A DNA stretch of 64,000 bases from Stenocarpella maydis (taxonomy: Eukaryota > Ascomycota > Sordariomycetes > Diaporthales > Diaporthaceae), in the NCBI GenBank assembly GCA_002270565.1, contig NQMI01000052.1, positions 1-64,000 on the forward strand. The letters are read 5' to 3'. The translations under genes were made by a program, and so were the position numbers. Shown here in pieces: positions 10,303-22,717 of this stretch. The notes under the pieces are model-generated. The model made no database searches. It was not told where the DNA came from and saw only the letters and a list, made by a program, of their open reading frames with translations. Numbering within the stretch: the first letter of the stretch is position 1; the number at the start of each line of letters is the position of its first letter.

Positions 10303-12191
10303 ATGTTGGAGGAATTTGTCCGGGATAAGCAGCCCCTGACGTGTCAATCACAAGAGAGGGCCGAGGCCCAGAATGAAGTCTCGGTCGACTATGTCGGGGC
10401 ATCGAGGAAGACAGACCCGGCGGAGATCACCCTAGTGAGGAAGCTTGATCTGTACATGATGGTGAGTTCTCGACCTCCAACGCGCTGGCCATAACTACTG
10501 TAATGGCGCCCTCCGGGAGATATTGTACATATGTATGTTACTAACAAAACCCCCCCTTTCAGTCTTTCCTGTGGATACTGTGCTTTACGAACATCTTCAA
10601 TCGGCAGGCTATATCTGTGGCTCGACGGGACACCCTCGAAAAGGACCTTGGAACCAACGACACTCAATTCAACACTGCTGTGTCTGTCCATTATGCCTCC
10701 TATATCTTGGGCCAGGTGCCCTCCAATTTGATGCTTACGCGCACACGGCCAGCGTGGTATATCTGCGGGGCCATGGCTCTCACGAGTATCACAACTATGC
10801 TCCAACGTGTTCGTGGTGGACAACGTTGACCGGCCTCATTTTGCAGCGGTTCTTCCTGGGCATCGCAGCAGCTCCGTACTACCCAGGAGCAATGTACATG
10901 GTAAGCCTGTGTATGTGAATAGTAAATCAATAGTGTTCTTTGGACATTTCCTGACGGAGCCCACCACAGTCTACAAGCGAAAGAAATAGCCACTCGCATC
11001 AGAGTCCTCCTCAGCACCAACATCCTCGCCATCGCCTTCCAGGGCCTCGCCGCGGGGCCCACCTACAGCGAGCCGGGCGGGGTCCGAGGGCTTTCGGTCT
11101 GGCGCTGGATGCATGTGGTTATTTAAGGTGGGTGGTAGCTGGCCGAAGGCCGGGTGCCGCCCACCTTCCATTCTCTGAGCGGGAAGCGCGATTTAATAAC
11201 CAAAACTTGGAGCCTCTGTCCGCTTCACCGCCAGACCATACCCACTGTTAATACATCTTCGACTAACAATCATATCTTCTCCAGGCTCGGGGTCACAAGG
11301 TCCTCGGCAGCCTCCGTGGCCGGGTCTGAAGAGGAGGAGGATGAGTGGTACCTGGCACTTGAACCAACTCACCCCCATCTCTCGAAAGACTTAGGATACA
11401 GGAGACAGATGCAGGTGAAGCTTCAGAAGGCGCCTCACGTCCTGGACGTCTAGGGTATCCGAAGGGTTGCTCACCTGTATGGCTCAGGTGCAATGTTTGC
11501 CGGCCAAGCCAAGAGTAACGTACAGCACTAGGGAAACTTTACAAAGAAGCAGGCACACGAAATCATCAAGGCAGAGGGCTATACTCACAGCCGAACAAGA
11601 GACGCTGCAAAACCTGTTTACGCCCCCGCCGATGAGCTAGATGCTCAGGGGTTTCAGGCAAACATTGGCGGCCCCATCACTGAGGGTCTAGCCTTTGAGC
11701 TTCTAAAAAAACACCCGCAACCCTTCCACTCCAGACAACCCCCATACAGACTCAAGCTTGGTTGAGACACAAAGGACGGTACGTGCTGGCGGGGGCGGCG
11801 GCGTCGTCGGTCCGCGGGGCGCTGTCGTTGGGCCGGTTCAACGAGCGGACGTGACACATGACCGTCATCAAGCTGGTATCCATCGCGGGGCTCGTGCTGG
11901 CCTGCACGGCATTGAACACGGGCGCGAGGTACTTTGCCGCCTTCGTGTTCGTGGCCGGACTCGGCGGCGCCGCGGCACGTGCTGCCCATGGCGGCAAGTG
12001 CAGGCATGTGCTTCGCGACGATGGCCATCAGCTGGTATATCAGATTGGATCTCATGAGGGAGAATAACAAGATACCGCGTGATGATGGCCAGGCAAAGAC
12101 ATCCAGAGCGGAGGCTGGGAAAACACGGGGTTGCCGGCCGCTGGGTTTGGCCAGGTTCCCAAAGCCAGACTGCACAGACCAGGGAGACTGA
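10303..12191 (+). pseudogene. MFS transporter pseudogene, Dal5/allantoate-permease (anion:cation symporter) type
   Basis: Exon 1 (10303-10461) ends KLDLYMM before a 101-nt intron (10462-10562, TTACTAAC branch). The next exon carries the family hallmarks: SVARRDTLEKDLG, TQFNTAVSV and GYILGQVPSN-like YILGQVPSN. The frame then shifts by one base between about 10797 and 10826, after which RFFLGIAAAPYYPGAMYM is in another frame. After an intron (about 10903-10970), KEIATRIRVLLSTNILAIAFQGLAAG and WRWMHVV lead into a stop (TAA, about 11122). C-terminal pieces reappear at about 11790-12191, including an in-frame TGA where ERTWHM would be expected and LNTGARYFAAFVF. Intact relatives are about 500 aa, 12-TM plasma-membrane permeases for small organic anions or vitamins. 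At least three lesions make it non-functional unless the assembly is poor. Confidence 0.8.
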
Positions 12192-13430
12192 GATAATATA
12201 ATGCTATCAAACTTAGATGTGGATGGTTTCCAATTCTACAACTCATCAACGCTCCGAAGCTTCCTGGGCCTTGAAGTGACGGGCGACATTGGATGACTGG
12301 GAGGTCTTGGTAACTAACTCTCCTTCTCAAGCCTCTAACAATCCCTCCAGCATGGACATTGCCAACAGAGAATAATACACATTAGTATGTGAATGGGGAT
12401 CATCTCGGGCTGGCAGCATTCCGTACTGCTCGGAGGCATTCCCAATGGTCATGGGGCTTGTCAGAGAGTGATGGGCATGAAAGAAGTGACCAAACATGAC
12501 CTCAAGACACTCTAGGTTGAGGTTTAATCTGAAATGCCACAGCTCACAAGGTGAGCCCGACCGGAGACAGGGGCATAAATAACTACTAGAGACAAGCACC
12601 CAGCAGTAACTACCAGGTGAAATGCGGCACCAGGTGGCACAGCATGAACCGCAGGTCAGCCGTTTGACACATGGTGGACAAGCTGAGACTTCGGCAATCT
12701 GCTACCCTTGGTGCGTGGCTCTGCTGACTGTTACAAACGAGGCAGGCCTCGAGCTGGGCCGGTGTGGCCAAGCTGATACTGCCCGGGGTACTTTGTGCGA
12801 GGTTAATTTCCTGGTCTCTTTGTCCGCAAGTGTTTTGGGGAAGGCGAAGCCTCTGAGGAAGCATGATGCCGTTCATCATGGGACACTACCAGACGCACGC
12901 ACCCATCCCGTGGGACCTGAAGTGCACAGTCAACAAGCTACTGTGGTGGAGGTTGGCTGGGAGGCTAATTAGTTAATATGGGGGATTGGGGATACATCAG
13001 ACGAGGCTGTGCTACCTGTCACACCGGCAGCGAGTAGCAAACTTGCAGCTGTTGGCAGGTCTGGAGGAGCCACACCATCAGACCCTGGGTTGGCTCCCAG
13101 ACCTGGGCACGTAGTTCCAGTTCCTACTGTGACTGGCACGGCCGTGAGATCTACCCTTGACAGCCTGGCATCAGAGACATCAGCCGTACCCGTCTGGGCG
13201 CAGATTGCAGTCCAAGCGGTTGGCCCGGGGCTTGGGGAAGCGTCTTGGTGGCCCAACACCACAGCCGACCATCAAGACTAATTCCTGGTCCGACTATCGT
13301 TTGGACTTGTCCCCTGATCGACAGCCAGTCAACAATCGGCAGCCGGATACAAGCAGGCCTACCTGCTTCTGTAGGCGTTCCTGACCACAACATTGGCCAA
13401 CATCGTCCCCGAAAACCACCACGGCCAACC
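12192..13430. other. Intergenic region, no gene recognised
   Basis: No supported coding region. Overlapping open frames of 90-116 aa at 12600-13290 are Pro/Ala/Val-rich and unmatched to any family I recognise. The 3' part holds the promoter of the gene starting at 13431. Confidence 0.5.
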
Positions 13431-14700
13431 ATGGACAGCAGAGAGCACAGCGTGTCTGGCGACATCAATCTCTTCATCTCCAATGGCACATGCTATTATA
13501 GCAAGGGCCACATGGCTGCTCGCGCCATGATACCCTGTGGCAACGACGCCAACGATCATGTTGCCTGTTGCGAAACTGGTGACAACTGCCTCGAGAGCAG
13601 TGTCTGCTACAACAGTGCCTTTGGCGTCACATACCTCGCTGGCTGTTCTGACCCCGACTATGAGCACCCCAGCTGCCCCAGCAAGTTCCCGCATGCCGGT
13701 GAGTCGATGCTGGCATTCCATGGCAACCGCCATCTCGACGCACCCCCTACATGCACTGCCTGGGCGCTGACCATGATGCTCCGGCGTCTCAGATGCGCCT
13801 TGGGTTGGCCTTTCCTACTGCAACGGCACAAGCAACTGGTGGGTGGTCTGTGGGCAGAAGAACAGACCTGCTACCCTTGTGCAGCCCGATGCTTGCTACT
13901 GCCCGGGGGACACACACGAGAGAGACGGGCACCTCTCCCAGTCCTCGGTCATCCCCGGCACTGCATCGCTGCCCGGCAGCCTGCTGGGAAGTGTCCAGTT
14001 CAGCGTGGGATATTACCCGACGAGGAGCACAGCTCTCGAGACCACCGCCACAAGCCCCACCGCAGCAAGGCCCACCGGCGAGGCCGGGACCACTTCTGGT
14101 GCCGCGACACCACCAGCCCACCAGCCTCCCAACCTGAGCCACCAGACGGACATCAGCCCCGGTGCCAGGATCGGGTCCATCGTCGGGGGTGCGGTCGGCG
14201 GCATGCTGATCGCCCTCCTGATCATGGCCTTTGTGTGCCTCCGCCGCCGGCAGCACAGGCAGCAGATACAGATGCAGGAGGAGGCGCTCCGCGCGGACGG
14301 GCTCACGCACGGCGAGACCAAGGGCGGCGCGGCCAGCGGGCCGGACCCCGCCAGCCTCGGCACCGTGGCCGGGCCAGCCCGGCGTGCCGCGGCGCCGCGT
14401 CGAGGCCGGCACGCTGCCCTCTCGGAGCTCGACACCAAGGCCGCGCGGCCGTGGTGCTGCGCTCCGAGCTGGGCGGCACCCGTTGCCTCAAGGCGCGTAC
14501 AACACACTGTGGAGGTGGTGCTTGTGGTGAGCACTGGCAGCCGGGCTGTGCCGAGCGAGTGGGCTGCCCTTTGCCGGCTCCGTGATGTTTGGGGGGGGGG
14601 AAATCTTGCGGGTGTTGGTTTGACCTTGGGGAACCCGTCTGGGGGACGCACGGACCCGGCGGTGCGGGATGAAGTCTGGGCAGCACAGGCACTGGTTTAG
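13431..14700 (+). CDS. Single-pass membrane protein with Cys-rich ectodomain (fungal hypothetical family)
   Basis: Exons 13431-13698 and 13793-14700, with a 94-nt intron (GTGAGT, CTGAC branch, CAG), give 391 aa in a consistent phase. The N-terminal domain has NGTCYYSKG, MIPCGN, CCETGDNCL, CYN, GVTYLAGC and, across the intron, DAPWVGLSYCNGTSNWWVVC. This Cys pattern is common in Pezizomycotina membrane proteins of unknown role. A Ser/Thr/Pro-rich stalk follows, then a transmembrane helix at about 216-242 (GSIVGGAVGGMLIALLIMAFVC) and a basic stop-transfer CLRRRQHRQ. No signal peptide is obvious, as in many relatives. Beyond about residue 310 the frame loses its acidic tail character, while another frame shows VVLRSELGG, so a frameshift near 14450 is possible. 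Function unknown; possibly a surface sensor. Confidence 0.75.
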
Positions 14701-15240
14701 AGTCAGTGGCCTTGCCTTGCGGAGTTGTGGTCGGCATTGCTTTGAGATTGTTTGAGAGGTTGGGGGGGGGGGGGCGGACAGCCCGGGCCGATGCACAGCA
14801 GCTCGGCCATTAATCAAATAGGTTTTTACACTACAGTGTCCTATTTTAGCCTGCATACAGCCCGCATACAGCCTGCACATGCGTGCATGATGCAGGGTGG
14901 TTCCCCAGACTGGCGGTATTGATACTCGGCAGCAAACTGCCAAATGCCGCGGCTAGTCCATTTTCTACAGCCTCAGCCCTCTGCGCCACGTCTCCGCTTG
15001 GGGGCCTGCATGGGCTTAGGAAGGGGGCCCTTCGTTTAAATGCATACGGGCCCTTGCGGAAGCCCTTTCCTTGGGTATACGGAGGGCCCTCCTCTAGCCA
15101 CGCAGAGGGCCCTCCTCTCATAAGGGCCCTTCTTCTAGGCGCATAAACAGCCCTACGTGGGTGGCGTAGAGGGGGTTGCTAGAGGAGCAAGTAAAGCAAG
15201 TAATAAGGGCGAAACCCCTCAACTATCATTTGAACCACTA
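14701..15240. repeat. Intergenic region with short tandem and GGGCCCT-rich repeats
   Basis: No gene. A G-run lies at about 14761-14774. Three diverged copies of an 11-bp unit (CCTGCATACAG) lie at about 14850-14880. At 15015-15145, repeated AGGGCCCTCCTCT/AAGGGCCCTT blocks occur. This marks the edge of the island before the AT-rich block. Confidence 0.6.
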
Positions 15241-17946
15241 TCCTTAAATAAATAGCGTCCAGGCAGAGTTATAATTTTGCAAATTTATATAATATATAAT
15301 ATATAGTCCTTATATATAATATATAATATTTATAAACTTATTATATTCTTTAAGTTTTTTTTAAATTAAAATAAAGAATAATTACTTTTAAGAAATAGGA
15401 AATTTTATCTTAATTATAAATTGTTGTTTTATATCATAAGTCTCAATATTAAATCATAGCTAACTAGACCTTAATGTTTATTTATTAATATTTTATAATA
15501 ATAATATAAAGTATTAAAAAGTAGCTTAAATTAAAAAGGAGCTAGTTCTTAGTAAGTTTATTAACTTTAAGCTACTTTAGGATTTCTTTAAAGTTAAATG
15601 ATTAATGAAAGTTAACATTAATTAATATTAATTATACTTAATTATTTAAATTTAATTAATTATTTAAATTTAATTAATTATTTAAATTTAATTAATTATT
15701 TAAATTTAATTAACCCTATAAATATAATATAATATATTAAGTAGTAATTAAGTATTAAAAATAGCAACTCCAATATTTTATATAAAAATATCTATACTAA
15801 GTTTATTAAAACCTTTAAACTAAACTTAAAATAAATATAAATTTTAAGACAGCTTAAATTTTATTATAATATAATTAGAATTTATTTTATCAAACTCTTC
15901 TTTTTCTTTTTTATATATTTTCATACTATACTTAATCTTATTATATATATCACAATATTATTTATTTAGTTTACTATAAATCATATCTTTAGTATTATTA
16001 TTAATTCTACTAATTAGCTATTTTCCCCTTTTATTTTCTTTAATTATTACTTCAGATTCCTTCATATTAAGTACTTCTTTAAGTTATACTTAGGTTCTTT
16101 TGGCCTTTTAATATTTAGGAAGTACTATACTAGCCTTTTTAAGAGTATAAACTTAATTCTTTAAAACAATAAGCTTATTTATCATTACTTATATACCTTT
16201 TGTTATTTATTTAATAGCTATTATAATTAATGTACGTGAGCTACTTTAATTTATATAGGTTCTTTTTTTAATAAAACTTAATTACTTAATAGTTTACTAA
16301 ATATGAAACGGTATTTAAAACTTTTATTACTCAAGAGGGATAGGAATAAATAGTACTAGATTTCTTAAGTCGATATTAAGCTTAAAAATAATAAAATATA
16401 AATCCTAAGGTAGGGTTCTAGCTCCTTTAAATATAGCTTTAATGTTATCCTTTATGAATATCCTATTATAAGCTAATGTAAATATAATAAAGAACTTATA
16501 CTTAATGGTATAATTAATAAAAGTCCAAATAAAATTACTAATTTCCTTATTATATATATACTTGAAAAGTAAATATAATATAATATTTAATACTTAACTT
16601 AAATAAGAAATATATAAAAATATATAAATAATAATAATCTTATTTTCCTTATAGTATTAATTAAACTCTGCTAATACGTAACTTTTATATCTTTTTATAA
16701 TTAATATTTAGTAATTTATATTTTTCTTTAATTTTATATGCTTATTAGAATATTAAGTTTATTTTAAAGCAGCCTTCTTATTTATTTATTTACTCAAAAT
16801 ATAGTAAATTACTTAAAAGGTAGAAAAACTAAAGTTTATAATTTAACTTAAAATATAATGAATAGCTTAAATAATAATAAATAATAAAATATATTAGCTT
16901 ATTATATTAATGTATTTATTAATTGTTACTTATTATTAATTATGAAGTTAGATAAATTTAGCTTTTGTAAGCTTATTAATATATATAAGTATTATTAATA
17001 AGGTAATTATACTTATTATCAAGCTAGTTTTATTAAAGTTATAAGACTTCTTATTAATAATCTTTTATTTAGCTATTATATTACCAAAAAGCCTAAATCA
17101 ATATCTAAAATAACCTTTAAATCTTTATAAAAAGCCACTTAATAATTATAAGAATATTTTAACTTAATCTTTAAGCTAAATCATACATTTATAAGATATT
17201 AAGCTTAATACTTATTTATACGTTTAATATTATATAATAACAATGTAAAGTTAGCTATAGTTTCTATATTAAAAAGTTATAAGAAACAGTTTTGAATATT
17301 TTAATTACAATTATATTTAATAAGTATGCATTTTTTAATTTAATTACTATTATAATTATTAATACATAATTCTGTATAGTTTTATTATTGATTTATTTTA
17401 TATTATAATATTCTATATAAATTATTAAACAGTTAAGTAGCGTTTTATATCATTATACGTTTTATAGTATTGTTTCAAATTTTAAATAATTTAAAATATT
17501 AAAAGTTGTTTGAATAGAAAATCAAACTGGTAACCTCGGTTGTAAGCCTATATATAGACTACCCTACTAGCCCTTTGGGCTAATAGACAGTTCAGAGAAT
17601 TCAGTCCTTTTTACTTTATTAAATATATATTAAGAGGCCTTACTCAGTGTCTTCCAACAAAAGTATTCTTTTCTCTTAATATATAACATATATATTATTA
17701 TTATAGAATACTAATATATTAAGTATTTAAATACATAAGTAAGTATACAAATAATATAAAACTTAAAGACATAATTAATATTCAGAAGAATTATTTTATT
17801 AAAACCTTAATACTTATAAGCCTATTCATATTTACTTTAGTATCTTTAAATTAGTAAAATTAATTAAAAATTAGTAAATAAGTATAGTTAATACTAATTA
17901 ATATTAACCTTTATTAGTTTTGTAGCCTTAAATAAATATTAAGGTA
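15241..17946. repeat. AT-rich RIP-degraded repeat block
   Basis: Very AT-rich, stop-dense in all frames and TA-rich, as expected after heavy RIP. No protein motif could be read through. It lies internal to the minus-oriented gypsy LTR at 17947-18407, so part of it may be the body of that element. Confidence 0.55.
15638..15715. repeat. 18-bp AT-only tandem repeat
   Basis: About four copies of an 18-bp unit, TTAATTATTTAAATTTAA, which is itself nearly palindromic. Pure A/T with no G or C in the core. Confidence 0.85.
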
Positions 17947-18407
17947 TGATAATTACAGCTGGTTCTTGGCTAATAAACCTGGTAAGCGGGTTTATATTTA
18001 AGGAGCATTTAAAATAAAATCATTTTAAGCAATATAGCAAAAGTAATTAAAAGTCATTAAAGGTATTTTTAAGTAAATACTTAAATCAACTATTAAAGAG
18101 CTATTTTAAGCTATATTATCTAGTAATAATAATTAAAAGTTTATATAGTCTATCTCTTTAGCCTAGCTAACTAGAAGCACTAGTTACTCCTAGCAATCCA
18201 GTATAGCGGAGTATATAAAGCGCTCATTACTCTAGTTACTCCCTAATGTTAGAGCGCTAGGAGTAATTATTACTTTAATTACTCTAGCTTACCTAACACT
18301 AGGTTATATACTAGGCTATACCTAATTATATTACTTTCTTTAGTCTACTATATTAATCTAATAGGCTATTATCTTACTTACAACTAGCTATTAGTACTAT
18401 TTTATTA
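17947..18407 (-). repeat. Ty3/gypsy-family LTR, copy A (minus orientation)
   Basis: Begins TGATAATTACAGCTGGTTCTTGG on the plus strand, the complement of the LTR end seen at 46560-46574. It matches the copies at 20391, 37635 and 46110 along its length, including the GCTAAAGAGATAGACTATATAAAC-like promoter stretch. RIP differences are scattered throughout. Confidence 0.7.
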
Positions 18408-18418
18408 GGTTATAATAT

Positions 18419-19016
18419 TCTGATGAATTTGTGCTATAGAATAGCATTCAGTTCAGCGTGTGTGTGTTTCGGCAGGGTCGCAGTATGGTGCTCTGAGGCG
18501 AATTCGGACGATTGACAATGGTCTGGACAACTTTGTATTGAATTAAGTTGGGCTTCTGTAAGCCCTCCTTATATACCCTCCGACGTCGTCTCACCCCTGG
18601 GCACGCTGCGGTAGGCTCTGGTGCAAATTTGCAAATGCCGGAAAATTCGCCCTTCCAACACACCATCTTTGGTTCCAAGCAACCAGCCAACCATAGCCCT
18701 AGCAATGCCCAAATTAAGTACATACAAACTTCAGAAATCAGGCTATCTAATGCACTAAGTTATATACCTTTTGGGTAAGAAATAAGGGTAATGCAGAGGT
18801 CTGAATTAAGGTGCAAATGCAGGCCAAAATAATCGACTCACGGCCACCAAACTCATCTTGCGTCACGCACGCACTGGGCGTACTTAGCGAAAATCGCCTG
18901 ACTCGCAAGTCTAGGGTAACTCCTTGCTAGAAAGTCTAGGGTAACTCCTTACAACGAAGTCTAGGGTAACTCCTTGCACGGAGTACCAACGCCCTGCTGA
19001 GCGGTTCCGTTTAACA
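18419..19016 (-). repeat. 594-bp LTR-like element, copy 2
   Basis: Full-length copy (598 bp; the GTGTGTG run is slightly longer) ending exactly at TTTAACA, one base before the N at 19017. Strand follows the TATA/U3 layout. Its left flank is AATAT. The paired duplication is obscured by the gap and the second copy. Confidence 0.8.
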
Positions 19017-19017
19017 N

Positions 19018-19483
19018 GGACGATTGACAATGGTCTGGACAACTTTGTATTGAATTAAGTTGGGCTTCTGTAAGCCCTCCTTATATACCCTCCGACGTCG
19101 TCTCACCCCTGGGCACGCTGCGGTAGGCTCTGGTGCAAATTTGCAAATGCCGGAAAATTCGCCCTTCCAACACACCATCTTTAGTTCCAAGCAACTAGCC
19201 AACCATGGCCCTAGCAATACCCAAATTAAGTACATATAAACTTCAGAAATCAAGCTATCCAATGCACTAAGTTATATACTTTTTGGGTAAGGAATAAGGG
19301 TAATGCAGAGGTCTAAATTAAGGTGCAAATGCAGACCAAAATAATCGACTCACGGCCACCAAACTCATCTTGCGTCACGCACGCACTGGGCGTACTTAGC
19401 GAAAATCGCCTGACTCGCAAGTCTAGGGTAACTCCTTGCTAAAAAGTCTAGGGTAACTCCTTGCTGAGTGGTTCCGTTTAACA
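19018..19483 (-). repeat. 594-bp LTR-like element, copy 3 (5'-truncated on plus strand)
   Basis: Starts at GGACGATTGACAATGG, about 128 bp into the element, and runs to the TTTAACA end. It has only two of the tandem GTCTAGGGTAACTCC units and lacks the following spacer. It carries a few C-to-T type changes that copies 1, 2 and 4 lack. It sits directly after an N, so it may be a separate contig end. Confidence 0.75.
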
Positions 19484-20390
19484 ATATTATATCCCTTCTT
19501 CCATATATCTTTATTCTTAATATTTTTAGTAATTATTCTTATTTTATTTCCTTTATATTTTATCGTAAATTTCCTTATTTAAATAATATTATATCTTTAT
19601 ATATATTAAGGAATTTGGTTATAGAACCTTAAGTCTTATAAAACTAATAAGCATTATATTCTTACTAACCTAATTAACTAGAAAGGTATTTTAAATAAAA
19701 TTATACCTTATTTTTAGTATTTTAAAGTAAATTATATGTACTATTTTATACCTAAAGTATCTCATTATAGTAAATATATTTATACTAGGAAGCTATATAA
19801 TAGTAATTTTATAGCTATATTTTATAAGTATCTTTCTTTCTTTTTGCTTTACTTTCTACTAATCTATCCTAATAAAGTATCTTCTATTTAAGCAGGAGTA
19901 TTTAAAGAAAGTGAAGATTAATATAGAAGAGGACCTATTTATTTTATAAATAAAGCTCTAGACTGCTATAGGTTAGTTAATATAATTATAGTATTAGATG
20001 CACTAATTTAAGGAATATTTTTCTAAATTATTCTAATAGGTTATTTAATCATTAAATAAACAAAATATTAAAGCTGCCTAGTAATAGTAAGAGGAGGCTC
20101 AGGTTACTACTAATTTATAGTTCCTTAGTGCCTTAGGGATCTCTAATTAGTATTTATTAGGGTTAGATTTAAAGGGTTTAGAGGTCCCTTTAAATTTTCT
20201 TACCGGGCTTAATAATCCTATAGAGCCTGTTAGTAGTTTATTAAATTTATAATATGCTCCTATAAGTTATCCTTATCTTTATATCCTTCTTATTTAACTA
20301 GATATTCCATTATATTACTATATACCCTATAGTTAAAGATTTTCTTAACCTTATATTCTGGTTTATAGTTATTAAGTTCTATTACAAACG
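19484..20390. repeat. AT-rich RIP-degraded repeat sequence
   Basis: Stop-dense AT-rich DNA between LTR copies. Mixed residual GC at 20090-20250 suggests a less mutated retroelement segment, but no domain was identified. Confidence 0.5.
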
Positions 20391-20833
20391 TGATAGAAAT
20401 AGAAACCAGAAATGAACTGTTAGTTCATTAGAGGTATAGATAAACCCTATAGGCCAGCTAGCTCGGCCTATAGGAAGAGGCATAGCCATTAGTACACGTG
20501 ACCTAGATCACTTGCTTACATAAGGAAGGGATTACTTAGATCACTAGCAGGGCAGTAAGCTAAGTAAGCCACTAGATTACTAGGATTACTAACCTATTAG
20601 TAAGCTAAATGAACTAGGCTAAAGAGATAGACTATATAAACCTATAATTATTACTACTAGATGGTATAGCTTAGGATAGCTCTTTAGTAGTTGATCTGAA
20701 TATTTACTTAAAAATAGCTTTAATAGCTTTTAATTACCATTATTATATTATTTAAAATAATTCTACTTTAAATACCGCTTAAAAATAAACCTACTTACTA
20801 GATTTATGAGCTAAGAACTAGGTATAATTATTA
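20391..20833 (+). repeat. Ty3/gypsy-family LTR, copy B
   Basis: Starts TGATAGAAATAGAAACC and ends near AATTATTA (RIP-changed from AATTATCA). It aligns with copies A, C and D. The sequence after it continues like that after copy C (TAATAATAATAAT tract, then TATATATTTATTA), so it was a 5' LTR of an element now interrupted. Confidence 0.7.
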
Positions 20834-20908
20834 TATTTTAACTCCTCTTATTTAGATATTTTATATAAACTTCAAGTAATAATTTATATAGTTATTCTTA
20901 AAAGTTTT

Positions 20909-21502
20909 TCTGATGAATTTGTGCTATAGAATAGCATTCAGTTCAGCGTGTGTTTCGGCAGGGTCGCAGTGTGGTGCTCTGAGGCGAATTGGGACGATTG
21001 ACAATGGTCTGGACAACTTTGTATTGAATTAAGTTGGGCTTCTGTAAGCCCTCCTTATATACCCTCCGACCCTGTCTCACCCCTGGGCACGCTGCGGTAG
21101 GCTCTGGTGCAAATTTGCAAATGCCGGAGAATTCGCCCTTCCAACACACCATCTTTGGTTCCAAGCCACCAGCCAACCATAGCCCTGGTAATGCCCAAAT
21201 TAAGTACATACAAACTTCAGAAATCAAGCTATCTAATGCACTAAGTTATATACTTTTTGGGTAAGAAATAAGGGTAATGCAGAGGTCTGAATTAAGGTGC
21301 AAATGCAGGCCAAAATAATCGACTCACGGCCACCAAACTCATCTTGCGTCGCGCACGCACTGGGCGTACTTAGCGAAAATCGCCTGACTCGCAAGTCTAG
21401 GGTAACTCCTTGCTAGGAAGTCTAGGGTAACTCCTTACAACGAAGTCTAGGGTAACTCCTTGCACGGAGTACCAACGCCCTGCTGAGCGGTTCCGTTTAA
21501 CA
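20909..21502 (-). repeat. 594-bp LTR-like element, copy 4 (solo), TSD GTTTT
   Basis: Full-length 594 bp, flanked by the perfect 5-bp repeat GTTTT (20904-20908 and 21503-21507). It is inserted in the leader of the gypsy element that follows LTR copy B. Essentially free of RIP changes although its surroundings are saturated with them. Confidence 0.85.
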
Positions 21503-21605
21503 GTTTTACTTTTCTAATACCTAGATTTAATAATAATAATAATAATAAATAATTTTTATTGCCACTTTTAGTTAGAAATAGGTAATACTAAATATATATT
21601 TATTA

Positions 21606-22074
21606 TGTCATGATCACACCAAATCTTTATGGGGTTCAGTAGGTAACCTATAGGGTTTATGTTAGCAGAGTGGCGCAGAGGCAGCACGTAACTTAGTTAC
21701 AGTATATAAAGATACTATTCACAAAGGGGGTATGATCGGAAGCTATAAGGCTATCCAGTTAATAAAACTAAATACTTAGATTAATAACTAAAGAGTCTGT
21801 TCTATAAAAGCTGTCTACTGTAATGATAACTATATCTATATATATATTCTAACTCTTTAGTAGCTCGCTAGCTTATAGGGTTAGCCTTCAAGCTATAGTA
21901 TAAGGCTTAAAGGATCTATTATTAAGCAGCTTATGTGGCTTGCGATCGAGTGTTGCGAGCCAGACCCTAACTCTAGCTTGGCGCGTCTTATTATCTTATA
22001 CCTGCAGGGTTATATTATAGCAGTTAGTCTCAGTTACCCTAGATCCAGGATTACTATTATATTGGTTTATAATA
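21606..22074 (+). repeat. LTR of a second (chromodomain-type) gypsy family
   Basis: Begins TGTCATGATCACACC and ends TTGGTTTATAATA. The last ~100 bp match a less mutated fragment at 34700-34797 that ends GGTTCATAACA, so the terminal TGTTATGA/TGTCATGA inverted repeat is recognisable. It interrupts the leader of the LTR-B element. No perfect target duplication was found. Contains TGGCGCAGAGG, which resembles a pol III A box, but no B box follows. Confidence 0.5.
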
Positions 22075-22507
22075 TTATCTTCCTTCTCATACTTTTATCT
22101 TTAAAAGTATTTTATAAGTTATTTTCATTTATTTATACTTACTATTATACATTTCTAATCCATTATATTATCTAAAGTTAAGAATTCTGAGGTTTCTAAG
22201 TTACTTTATTATTCTAAGAAAGTTAAACAGTATGATTTCTTATTATTTACTATCTTATAGAATGCTATTATAATGTAATCTTATTCTTTTTATAAGGTAT
22301 AGGGCCTTAAGTCTTATAAAGTTTTAAAGAAGGTTTTTAATTATTATGCTAAGTGCGTTTAGTAGTAGTAGTTAAAGTATAATATCCTAGAGCTTAATAA
22401 CTTAAAGGACCTTCTATATATCTTAGCGTAGTACTAAAAACTAGAAGATAAGATTAAGGAGTTAGAGGAGAAGCTCTTTTATTTATATAAGTAGAAGTAT
22501 ATATAGT
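22075..22507 (+). pseudogene. Retrotransposon gag-like fragment, left part, split by copia insertion
   Basis: Downstream of the LTR at 21606. A damaged plus-strand reading shows a Lys/Glu-rich coiled-coil-like segment near 22440-22490 (IKELEEKLFYL). The reading is cut by the copia element at 22513. The sequence appears to resume at 30718 (gag-like acidic helix), consistent with a single target split by the insertion. Confidence 0.45.
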
Positions 22508-22512
22508 ATATG

Positions 22513-22717
22513 TGTTGGAATAGCACTTAGGATCGCACATCAGTATGGGGACAAGGTGGCTTAGTTAGCCACCTAGGTACCGCACGGAGGCCTTAAGCCC
22601 CTACCATGTGCTTCCCCTCCCTCGTTTCAGAACCTAGATAGATCATCAAATAACAGAACCAGTTCGACAACCACTATATGTATGTACTAACAGCCATATG
22701 GCAAAGGCTATTTAATA
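22513..22717 (+). repeat. Copia 5' LTR
   Basis: TGTTGGAATAGCACTTAGG to TTTAATA; 205 bp. It matches the 3' LTR nearly base for base. Most differences are transitions, e.g. the end TTCAACA is TTTAATA here. Confidence 0.9.

Noticed and set aside
15000..15160. Second foldback element (GGGCCCT-rich)
   Set aside because: Shares short AGGGCCCT motifs with the element at 50958, but no matching opposite arm was found.
17520..17595. Possible degenerate tRNA near GTAACCTCGGTTGTAAGCC
   Set aside because: No complete cloverleaf or B-box could be formed by eye.
21660..21700. tRNA-derived SINE (A-box-like TGGCGCAGAGG)
   Set aside because: No B box or A-rich tail follows, and the stretch falls within an LTR that matches another site.
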